A stretch of DNA of 64,000 nucleotides from Deefgea piscis (lineage in GTDB: Bacteria; Pseudomonadota; Gammaproteobacteria; Burkholderiales; Chitinibacteraceae). How positions within the stretch are numbered: position 1 is the stretch's first letter; the number at the start of each line of letters is the position of its first letter. The position numbers and the translations under genes are program-made. Below, in pieces: positions 57,635 through 64,000 of this stretch. The stretch lies in NCBI RefSeq assembly GCF_019665785.1, contig NZ_CP081149.1:3162001-3226000 (forward strand). Direction: 5' to 3'. A model generated the notes under the pieces. That model saw nothing but the letters and a program-made list of their open reading frames with translations. It was not told where the DNA came from and made no database searches.

Positions 57635-59311
57635 GTGCAAATCGCAAGCAACCTGATGTCATTGAATACGCAAAGAAACTTGGAGAGCTCCAGCAATGGA
57701 ATGACCCAAGTTTTGGCACGTCTTTCATCAGGGCTTCGCGTCAATAGCGCCAAAGATGATGCAGCAGGTTTAGCAATTGGAACACGAATGGAGTCGCTGA
57801 TTCGTGGTGATCGCCAAGCCCACCGCAATGTGAATGATGGCGTTTCTTTACTTCAAGTTGCCGATGGCGCAATGACGACAGCCACCGATACACTACAACG
57901 CTTGCGTGAGCTTGCAGTGCAAGCGGCAAATGGGACTTTATCCACGACAGATAAAGACGCGCTTCAAGCTGAATCCAATCAACTGCTAAGTGAACTCACT
58001 CGGATTTCTGAGCAAAGTGAATTCAACGGAAAAAAGATATTTGCGCAAAGCACTAGCAGCATTGGTGGCGACATCAATATCCGGTCAGTGATTGATGGAC
58101 TTCGCCTAGGCTGGTTAGAAGAAGCTGAGACCAAAATTAAAGATCAATTTGGCATTATTGGCGATGGTGCAAAATTAATTGTCAATCTCAAAACCAGCGA
58201 CGGTAAGAACGGCACCCTGGCGTCTGTATCTGGCGTTGGCGGTGCGGGAGGCAAAGTCGATAAGCAGTATCTGAATATCGATATGGCGGATTTTGTACCA
58301 CCCAATCTTCCTGATGGCGGCTCAGAGCCGTTTTACAATGACCGCATCATTGCACATGAAATGGTTCATGCCGTAATGGGACGATCAATGAATTTTGTCC
58401 CGCTACCAAAATGGTTCAAAGAAGGCGCTGCGGAGTTGATTCACGGCGCAGACGAGCGCATCGTTAATGACTATAACGGCGGTGCTGGCTTGGCAAGTAT
58501 TCTGACCGCATTTAATGCCGACGATGTGAGCGCAAGTGCGGGTTACTCGGCGGGTTATGCTGCACTGCGCTTTATGCATGAACGCATCAAAATGGCCGGA
58601 GGCGAAGGCGTCAAAGACATTATGGTCTACTTGAGTACAAATAATGGCAGTACGCTAGACCAAGCATTAACCAATGCTAGCTCAGGAGCCTTTGCCAATC
58701 TTGCGGGATTTAATACCGCATTTAACAGCAATGCCGGCACATTTATTAGCAAAATGAACCTTACCAATAACGATACGGGCGCGATCGGTGGATTTGATGC
58801 AGATAATAAAGCAGTCCAAAATGCCAAGGATATTCTTACAGACCGTGGGACCCAATTTTCCGATCAACCGCTGAAAGGATTCACCATTGAATGGCCAAGC
58901 GATATTAGTGGTGGCGCGGGTTTACAAGAATGGTCGTTGCAAATTGGTGCAGAACGAAATCAAACACTCACTGTGCAAATCGGTGGCGTTAGCGCTACAA
59001 ATCTAGGTCTGGGTGATTTGGATCTGAATAAGCAAGCCACACTCGTCATTGCGCATTTAGATCAAGCCATTGAATATGTTAATGGCGAACGCGGACGTGT
59101 TGGAGCCAGCATGTCTAGGCTTACTGCAATAGGAGAGATGCTACAAACTTCAGGAGAAAACCTTAGCGCAGCACGGTCGCGAATCTTCGATACGGATTAT
59201 GCCCAAGAAACGGCCACCCTAACTCGACAACAAATTCTCACTCAAGCCGGTACAGCCATGCTGGCTCAGGCCAATAATCTACCTAGTTTGGCACTCCAAT
59301 TACTGCGTTAA
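57635..59311 (+). CDS. Flagellinolysin: flagellin with an embedded zinc-metallopeptidase domain
   Basis: A 558-residue flagellin. The N-terminal D0/D1 part (about 1-145) has SLNTQRNL, ARLSSGLRVNSAKDDAAGLA and ELAVQAANGTLS. The C-terminal D1/D0 part (about 465-558) has GASMSRLTA and ARSRIFDTDYAQETATLTRQ, ending in LALQLLR. The middle, normally the D2/D3 surface domain, is a gluzincin-type peptidase: zinc ligands H241 and H245 with the catalytic E242 in HEMVHAVMG, and E263 in KWFKEGAAE as probable third ligand. This is the layout of the flagellinolysin family, known to form enzymatically active filaments. The GTG at 57635 fits flagellin N-termini. The gene stands alone, with a FliA promoter and its own terminator. 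Confidence 0.92.
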   Translation: MQIASNLMSLNTQRNLESSSNGMTQVLARLSSGLRVNSAKDDAAGLAIGTRMESLIRGDRQAHRNVNDGVSLLQVADGAMTTATDTLQRLRELAVQAANGTLSTTDKDALQAESNQLLSELTRISEQSEFNGKKIFAQSTSSIGGDINIRSVIDGLRLGWLEEAETKIKDQFGIIGDGAKLIVNLKTSDGKNGTLASVSGVGGAGGKVDKQYLNIDMADFVPPNLPDGGSEPFYNDRIIAHEMVHAVMGRSMNFVPLPKWFKEGAAELIHGADERIVNDYNGGAGLASILTAFNADDVSASAGYSAGYAALRFMHERIKMAGGEGVKDIMVYLSTNNGSTLDQALTNASSGAFANLAGFNTAFNSNAGTFISKMNLTNNDTGAIGGFDADNKAVQNAKDILTDRGTQFSDQPLKGFTIEWPSDISGGAGLQEWSLQIGAERNQTLTVQIGGVSATNLGLGDLDLNKQATLVIAHLDQAIEYVNGERGRVGASMSRLTAIGEMLQTSGENLSAARSRIFDTDYAQETATLTRQQILTQAGTAMLAQANNLPSLALQLLR

Positions 59312-59371
59312 TGCGGTCATCTAACAATATCTAATCACCAATAAAGCTAAGCTTTACCCGCTTTTTTTACC

Positions 59372-59397
59372 CTGCCCTTGTGGCAGTTTTTATCTTT
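59372..59397 (+). terminator. Rho-independent terminator of the flagellin gene
   Basis: CTGCC, short loop, GGCAG followed by TTTTTATCTTTTT, 60 bp after the flagellin stop. Confidence 0.85.
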
Positions 59398-59434
59398 TTG
59401 CTCACATTTGCTCTGCAATTGACAGTGAATCTAC

Positions 59435-59464
59435 AAAAAAAATCGAAGCGGATTCGCTTCGATT
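59435..59464 (-). terminator. Rho-independent terminator of the PepSY gene
   Basis: On the minus strand AATCGAAGCG, AATC-type loop, CGCTTCGATT is followed by eight T. It is 45 bp after the stop of the PepSY gene at 59510. Confidence 0.88.
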
Positions 59465-59509
59465 GCTGATTTTGTTCCCCATACCACAGCATGCTCTGTG
59501 GCCAAGCCA

Positions 59510-59752
59510 TTAATGCACTGCGCCGCTGGCCTCATCCACAAACACTGTTCGCACTTCACCGGAACTAGTCAGCACTTTGACTCGCCAAACGGCTTTATCG
59601 CCCTCGATAAACTTCTCTGCCGACATCACTCGAGCGCCATTGGTTTTTTTCTGCGCCGCCGCAGCGGCATCATCACGACTGACCGCCGCCAATACCGAAG
59701 TCGCCATCAACAGACTGGCCATACACAACACAAATTTAAAGCGCTTTTTCAT
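59510..59752 (-). CDS. Small secreted PepSY-domain protein
   Basis: An 80-residue protein with a signal peptide (MKKRFKFVLCMASLLMATSV, cleavage near LAA) and a single PepSY domain, visible as SRDDAAAAAQKKTNGARVMS followed by AVWRVKVLTSSGEVRTVFVD. PepSY domains occur in propeptides of M4 metallopeptidases, where they inhibit the enzyme, and also in stand-alone periplasmic proteins of unknown role. It converges on the metallopeptidase flagellin; any functional link is a guess. It has its own terminator. Confidence 0.85.
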   Translation of the reverse strand: MKKRFKFVLCMASLLMATSVLAAVSRDDAAAAAQKKTNGARVMSAEKFIEGDKAVWRVKVLTSSGEVRTVFVDEASGAVH

Positions 59753-59987
59753 GATGAGCTCCTTTCACTTACTGCTATTGTACCGCCATCGAGCAAATAA
59801 TAAATGTGAGTCAGCCGACAAATGACAAGGCAATAAGTCGCAATGGATGAACGCCAGCCCAAACCAAGCATGCCAAAGCACAAGTCAGCGCAGAAAATGA
59901 AGCATTGCCAGCAAAATTTGGATTCTAACTTGAGCCCTAAGCCACATCAGCCCACAATGTAACGTCTTGCTCGATATCAGGTTCGCC

Positions 59988-62006
59988 ATGTTTGTTGAAT
60001 ACCCCAATTCGCCGTATAAGTTATTTCAGCCATTCCCGCCTGCAGGGGATCAACCCAAAGCCATCGAACAACTAATCGAAGGCTTGGACGATGGGCTCAA
60101 ATATCAAACTTTACTCGGCGTAACGGGCTCAGGTAAAACCTTTACCATGGCGAACGTGATTGCGCGCACTGGGCGGCCGGCGATTATTATGGCGCCCAAT
60201 AAAACCCTCGCCGCACAGTTGTATTCAGAGATGCGCGAGTTTTTTCCTGAAAACGCCGTCGAATATTTCGTCTCGTATTACGACTACTATCAGCCCGAAG
60301 CCTATGTACCTAGCCGCGATCTGTTTATCGAAAAAGACAGCGCGATTAACGAACATATCGAGCAAATGCGGCTTTCCGCCACTAAGGCGATGCTCGAGCG
60401 CCCCGATTGTATTATCGTCGCCACCGTATCGGCGATTTACGGGATTGGTGATCCATCCGATTATCACGCAATGATTTTGCATCTATCTGAGGGTGAAAAA
60501 ATCGGCCAGCGCGACATCATCAAACGCCTCACCACCATGCAGTACGATCGCAATGAGATCGAGTTTGCCCGTGGGCATTTCCGCGTTCGCGGCGATGTCA
60601 TCGATATATTTCCTGCGGAGAGCGCTGATTTGGCAGTGCGCGTGTCGATGTTCGACGATGAAATCGAACGCATCAGCCTGTTTGACCCGCTCACTGGCCA
60701 CGTCAAGCAACGCATGGGGCGTTACACGATTTTCCCATCGAGCCATTACGTTACCCCGCGCGAAAAAGTGCTGGTGGCAATTGAAACCATTAAAGAAGAG
60801 CTGCGTGATCGCTTAGCGTTTTATTACCAAGAACACAAACTGGTTGAAGCGCAACGACTCGAGCAACGCACACGTTTTGATTTAGAAATGCTTGGCGAAA
60901 TGGGTTTTTGCAAAGGCATCGAGAATTATTCACGGCATTTTTCTGGCAAACCGGCGGGATCAGCGCCACCCACTTTGCTCGACTATTTACCCAAAAATAG
61001 CTTGATGATCTTAGACGAAAGCCATGTAATGATCGGCCAAATCGGCGCGATGTATAAGGGCGATCGTTCCCGTAAAGAAAACCTCGTCGATTACGGCTTT
61101 CGCATGCCATCGGCGCTCGACAATCGCCCGCTCAAATTCGAAGAATTTGAGCGCTTAATGCCGCAAACAATTTTCGTTTCTGCCACGCCAGCGGCGTATG
61201 AAGCTGAGCATCAAGGGCAAGTAGTCGAGCAACTGGTGCGGCCAACCGGACTGGTTGACCCGCTGATTGAAGTGCGCCCAGTGGGCACGCAAGTTGATGA
61301 TTTACTGTCTGAAATCAACATCCGTACCGCAATTGGCGAGCGCGTCTTGGTCACCACACTGACTAAAAAAATGTCGGAGCAACTCACTGAATATTTATCC
61401 GAACATGGCGTTAAAGTGCGTTATTTACACTCGGATATTGATACCGTCGAGCGCGTTGAAATCCTGCGTGATCTGCGTCTTGGCGTGTTTGACGTGCTGA
61501 TCGGGATTAACTTATTGCGTGAAGGTTTGGATATTCCCGAAGTCTCTTTAGTGGCGATTTTGGATGCCGACAAAGAAGGCTTTTTGCGTAGTGAGCGCAG
61601 CTTGATTCAAACCATCGGCCGCGCGGCGCGAAATCTAAACGGCAAGGCGATTTTATACGGCGATCGAATCACCAATTCGATGGAAAAAGCCATCGGTGAA
61701 ACGCAGCGCCGCCGTGAAAAACAAATTGCCTACAACGTCGAACACGGCATCACGCCGCGCGGCGTAGTCAAACGCATTAAGGACATTATCGACGGGGTTT
61801 ACAACGCCGAAGAAGCGGTCGCCGCCAGATTGGAAGAGAAAAAAACGCGAATTGTGGCTGAAATGGATCAAAAGCAATTGGCAAAAGAGCTCAAACGCTT
61901 AGAAAAAGATATGCTCAAAGCCGCGCAGAATCTGGAATTTGAAAAAGCGGCGCAATTACGTGATGAACTCAAACAACTTCGCGAACGCGCTTTTGGTCAC
62001 GATTAG
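59988..62006 (+). CDS. uvrB: Excinuclease ABC subunit B
   Basis: The damage-verifying helicase-like subunit of nucleotide excision repair. The ATG at 59988 gives 672 residues starting [16 protein letters not shown]; the TTG at 59967 is rejected. Walker A is [13 protein letters not shown], the beta-hairpin region is [20 protein letters not shown], Walker B is LMILDESHV and motif VI is QTIGRAARN. The C-terminal UVR domain ([20 protein letters not shown]) binds UvrC. No clear SOS (LexA) box was seen in the 235-bp spacer upstream. Confidence 0.97.
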   Translation: MFVEYPNSPYKLFQPFPPAGDQPKAIEQLIEGLDDGLKYQTLLGVTGSGKTFTMANVIARTGRPAIIMAPNKTLAAQLYSEMREFFPENAVEYFVSYYDYYQPEAYVPSRDLFIEKDSAINEHIEQMRLSATKAMLERPDCIIVATVSAIYGIGDPSDYHAMILHLSEGEKIGQRDIIKRLTTMQYDRNEIEFARGHFRVRGDVIDIFPAESADLAVRVSMFDDEIERISLFDPLTGHVKQRMGRYTIFPSSHYVTPREKVLVAIETIKEELRDRLAFYYQEHKLVEAQRLEQRTRFDLEMLGEMGFCKGIENYSRHFSGKPAGSAPPTLLDYLPKNSLMILDESHVMIGQIGAMYKGDRSRKENLVDYGFRMPSALDNRPLKFEEFERLMPQTIFVSATPAAYEAEHQGQVVEQLVRPTGLVDPLIEVRPVGTQVDDLLSEINIRTAIGERVLVTTLTKKMSEQLTEYLSEHGVKVRYLHSDIDTVERVEILRDLRLGVFDVLIGINLLREGLDIPEVSLVAILDADKEGFLRSERSLIQTIGRAARNLNGKAILYGDRITNSMEKAIGETQRRREKQIAYNVEHGITPRGVVKRIKDIIDGVYNAEEAVAARLEEKKTRIVAEMDQKQLAKELKRLEKDMLKAAQNLEFEKAAQLRDELKQLRERAFGHD

Positions 62007-62024
62007 GGTATATCTCTCTACTAT

Positions 62025-62594
62025 ATGAAAACAATCAGCCAGCTAGCAATACCCCTACTCATCATGACACTAGCTGGCATCGCTTCGGTGCAAGCGGCGG
62101 ATGAGCAGCTCAACTCAGGCGCTTTTGGCGAGAGTACCCCCGATTTTTTGCAAGCGATGAATACCGAGCAAGCGTGGAAAACTTGGATCGTAACGCCGGT
62201 GCTCACTCGCCATTTTAATCGGCAAGCGGTGATAGACGATAATCTCAATGAGCGCAATCCCGGCTTAGGGATTGAGCGCAGCAATGGGCGCTGGCATTGG
62301 ATGCTCGGCGCTTACCGCAACTCAATTCGGCAAACATCGGTCTACGCTCAGCTCGGTTGGACGCCACTGCAGTGGCAATTTAGCGACGCGGGTAATCTAT
62401 CATTGGGCGCTGCCGCTGGCTTATTAACCGGTTATCACAATACCGAAAAAGGCTATCCCATCGTCCCAGCTGGCGGCTTTTTGGCTTCACTGGAAACGCC
62501 TTACCATTTTGGGGTGAACCTATTTGTTGTTCCCACGGTTAAAACGTTTCAAGTCGAAGGCTTTGTTGCGCTGCAGCTTAAAGCTTATTTTTAA
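62025..62594 (+). CDS. Hypothetical secreted protein, probable outer-membrane beta-barrel
   Basis: A 189-residue protein with a signal peptide (MKTISQLAIPLLIMTLAGIA, cleavage near VQAAD). The mature part alternates hydrophobic and polar residues in about eight short strands: NERNPGLGIERSNGRWHWML, GAYRNSIRQTSVYAQLGWTP and GAAAGLLTGYHNTEKGYPIV, ending VALQLKAYF with the terminal aromatic of outer-membrane barrels. I recall similar proteins in phages and environmental bacteria without a known role. PagP was considered because of size and barrel shape, but its catalytic pattern is not evident. It starts 18 bp after uvrB and may be co-transcribed with it. Confidence 0.75.
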   Translation: MKTISQLAIPLLIMTLAGIASVQAADEQLNSGAFGESTPDFLQAMNTEQAWKTWIVTPVLTRHFNRQAVIDDNLNERNPGLGIERSNGRWHWMLGAYRNSIRQTSVYAQLGWTPLQWQFSDAGNLSLGAAAGLLTGYHNTEKGYPIVPAGGFLASLETPYHFGVNLFVVPTVKTFQVEGFVALQLKAYF

Positions 62595-62596
62595 TC

Positions 62597-64000
62597 CTAA
62601 ATCAGCGCCGGTTTCAGCGACACCACCCATTCACGCAAAGCTTGATCTAGCAATTCGGGCTTCAGTGGTTTTGCCAAAAAATCATCCATCCCAGCCTCAA
62701 TACAGCGCAGACGATCTTCTGCCATCGCATTGGCCGTTAAAGCAATAATCGGCAACCGGGGCTGAGACACGGTTAATTCTTGCTGACGAATGCGCCGTGT
62801 GGCTTCAAGCCCATCCATCTCGGGCATTTGCATATCCATCAACACCACATCCACCGCTTGGCGCGCCAAAATCTCCAGCACCCATTGACCGTTTTCAGCG
62901 CTGATCACGGTATGGCCTTGTTTTTCTAATAAGCGCGTGGCCACCAAACGATTGGTTGGATTATCTTCGGCCAATAGCACCTGCAGTGGACGAATGGCTT
63001 CGAGCAGCGGTGGTTTCTCAATCACGACTTCACTAGCTGGCGCATAAGGCCATAGCAAATCAAACTGAAACGTTGTGCCACCTTTAGCATTGCCGCGGGC
63101 CACCAATTCGCCGCCCATGCCACGCACTAAACGCCGAGCAATGGTTAAGCCCAAACCCGTACCGCCATAAGCCCGCGTTGACGAGCCATCGGCTTGAACA
63201 AAGGCGTCAAAAATAAACGGCAGTTGCTCGGCGGGAATGCCAATGCCACTATCCATCACGGCAATTTCAATCCGGCAATGGCTCGCCTCGCTGTGGGTAC
63301 GCACTTGCAAAGTGACTTCACCTTGCTCGGTAAACTTCAGCGCATTACCCAATAAATTGACCAAAACCTGCCGCAAGCGCAGCGCATCGCCCAATAGCGT
63401 TAAATCGGCGTCGCCTTGATAATCCAATCGCCACCGTAAACCTTGGTTTTGAGCGCGCAGGCAAAACATCTGCTCAATCTCAGCGAGTACCTGCGGTACA
63501 TGCACGGTTTGCGCCACAATATCTAAACGATTGGCTTCAATTTTGGATAAATCCAGCACGTCATTGACCAGCGCCAGCAGCAAATCGGCCGACTGATTAA
63601 TGACATCAACTTTTTCTTGCTGCAACGGCGTTAACGGGGTTTGCGCCAATAAATGCGCCATACCAACAATACCATTCATCGGTGTGCGAATTTCATGGCT
63701 AACATTGGCGATAAATTCAGTCTTGGCACGATTAGCTTGCTCAGCTTGATTACGCGCTACCGCCAAATCTTCAGCTAACCGCGTTTGCGCTAATTCCAGC
63801 TCTAAACTTTCAACAATGGTATCGCGGTAATTGGCCGCGCTTTTAAGCAAAGTAATAAACAAAAACACAAACATAATCCCTAACGTCATATTCATCGACG
63901 TTGGATCAAATAGCGCATTGAGCCAAATCGGCAGCGTCATAAAAAACGCATAAATCCGCATGGCATTGAGCATGGGCGATAGGACGGGCATCGAGCCAAC
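62597..64000 (-). CDS. Hybrid sensor histidine kinase (5' end beyond the window)
   Basis: The frame is open to the right edge (the residues before the first Met at 63991 read VGS), so it is probably N-terminally truncated here. Two hydrophobic segments (IYAFFMTLPIWLNALF, LGIMFVFLFITLL) precede a coiled stretch and HisKA with FIANVSHEIRTPMNGIVGMA (phosphorylated His). HATPase_c has NLLGNALKFT, DSGIGIP and GGTGLGLTIARRLV. A receiver domain follows with VLLAEDNPTNR and the phospho-acceptor aspartate in VVLMDMQMPEMDG. Input is unknown. There is no response regulator nearby in the window. Confidence 0.93.
   Translation of the reverse strand, partial: VGSMPVLSPMLNAMRIYAFFMTLPIWLNALFDPTSMNMTLGIMFVFLFITLLKSAANYRDTIVESLELELAQTRLAEDLAVARNQAEQANRAKTEFIANVSHEIRTPMNGIVGMAHLLAQTPLTPLQQEKVDVINQSADLLLALVNDVLDLSKIEANRLDIVAQTVHVPQVLAEIEQMFCLRAQNQGLRWRLDYQGDADLTLLGDALRLRQVLVNLLGNALKFTEQGEVTLQVRTHSEASHCRIEIAVMDSGIGIPAEQLPFIFDAFVQADGSSTRAYGGTGLGLTIARRLVRGMGGELVARGNAKGGTTFQFDLLWPYAPASEVVIEKPPLLEAIRPLQVLLAEDNPTNRLVATRLLEKQGHTVISAENGQWVLEILARQAVDVVLMDMQMPEMDGLEATRRIRQQELTVSQPRLPIIALTANAMAEDRLRCIEAGMDDFLAKPLKPELLDQALREWVVSLKPALI

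Noticed and set aside
62025..62594. PagP palmitoyltransferase
   Set aside because: Size and barrel pattern fit, but I could not place the catalytic His/Asp/Ser pattern with confidence.

Overview
This window looks like a chromosomal segment of a motile, Gram-negative betaproteobacterium of the order Neisseriales. A Chitinibacteraceae-like organism (Chitinibacter/Deefgea type) is my best guess, made from family recall rather than a search. The evidence is three Neisseria-type general porins, a pyruvate dehydrogenase cluster whose E3 carries its own lipoyl domain, an Entner-Doudoroff gene set controlled by HexR, and a FleQ/sigma54/FliA style flagellar cluster. Nearly all of the DNA is core chromosome with short spacers. 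I see no prophage, conjugative element, full-length insertion sequence or CRISPR array. Mobile DNA is limited to small inverted-repeat elements near the left edge and palindromic repeats in spacers.

Layout. 0-4 kb: hpnD and the start of hpnE (squalene/hopanoid synthesis) with a DUF559 gene between them that a MITE-like element has broken, then a lipoprotein and aroC. 4-8 kb: three porin genes. 8-17 kb: central sugar catabolism (gap, eda, edd facing zwf, pgl, hexR, pgi), with two HexR operators between edd and zwf. 17-24 kb: aceE, aceF, lpdA. 24-28.6 kb: a duplicated tRNA-Glu/tRNA-Ala block, bamD, rluD, pgeF and folE2. 28.6-45.4 kb: flagellar genes fliKLMNOPQR on the minus strand and flhB, flhA, flhF, flhG, fliA and a motA homologue on the plus strand. 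A four-gene MCE lipid-transport operon sits between flhG and fliA. 45.5-49.4 kb: an acyltransferase, ftsK, rpmB and rpmG. 49.5-57.5 kb: an acetate-use locus (LysR regulator, DUF485, actP, DUF294 protein, exonuclease, acs). 57.6-64 kb: a flagellin carrying a zinc-metallopeptidase domain, a PepSY protein, uvrB, a probable outer-membrane protein and a hybrid histidine kinase.

How the parts work together. Sugars entering through porins are oxidised by Zwf and Pgl and split by Edd and Eda to pyruvate and glyceraldehyde 3-phosphate. Gap and the pyruvate dehydrogenase complex take these on to acetyl-CoA. HexR, encoded in the same cluster, probably senses the Edd product KDPG and represses edd and zwf. 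Acetate is recovered by ActP and Acs, whose promoters share a conserved block of about 70 bp. FliA, encoded here, probably drives the metallopeptidase flagellin, which has an almost consensus sigma28 promoter.

The most striking item is that flagellin (57635..59311). Flagellin N- and C-terminal filament domains flank a HEMVH gluzincin-type domain in the place normally taken by the surface-exposed D2/D3 region. It matches the known flagellinolysin family, so the filament is predicted to be proteolytic. Other leads are the shared acs/actP promoter block, a FlhG homologue without its Walker A lysines, an acyltransferase with a changed HX4D motif, an alanine-rich insertion in ActP, and a stator MotA with no MotB beside it.
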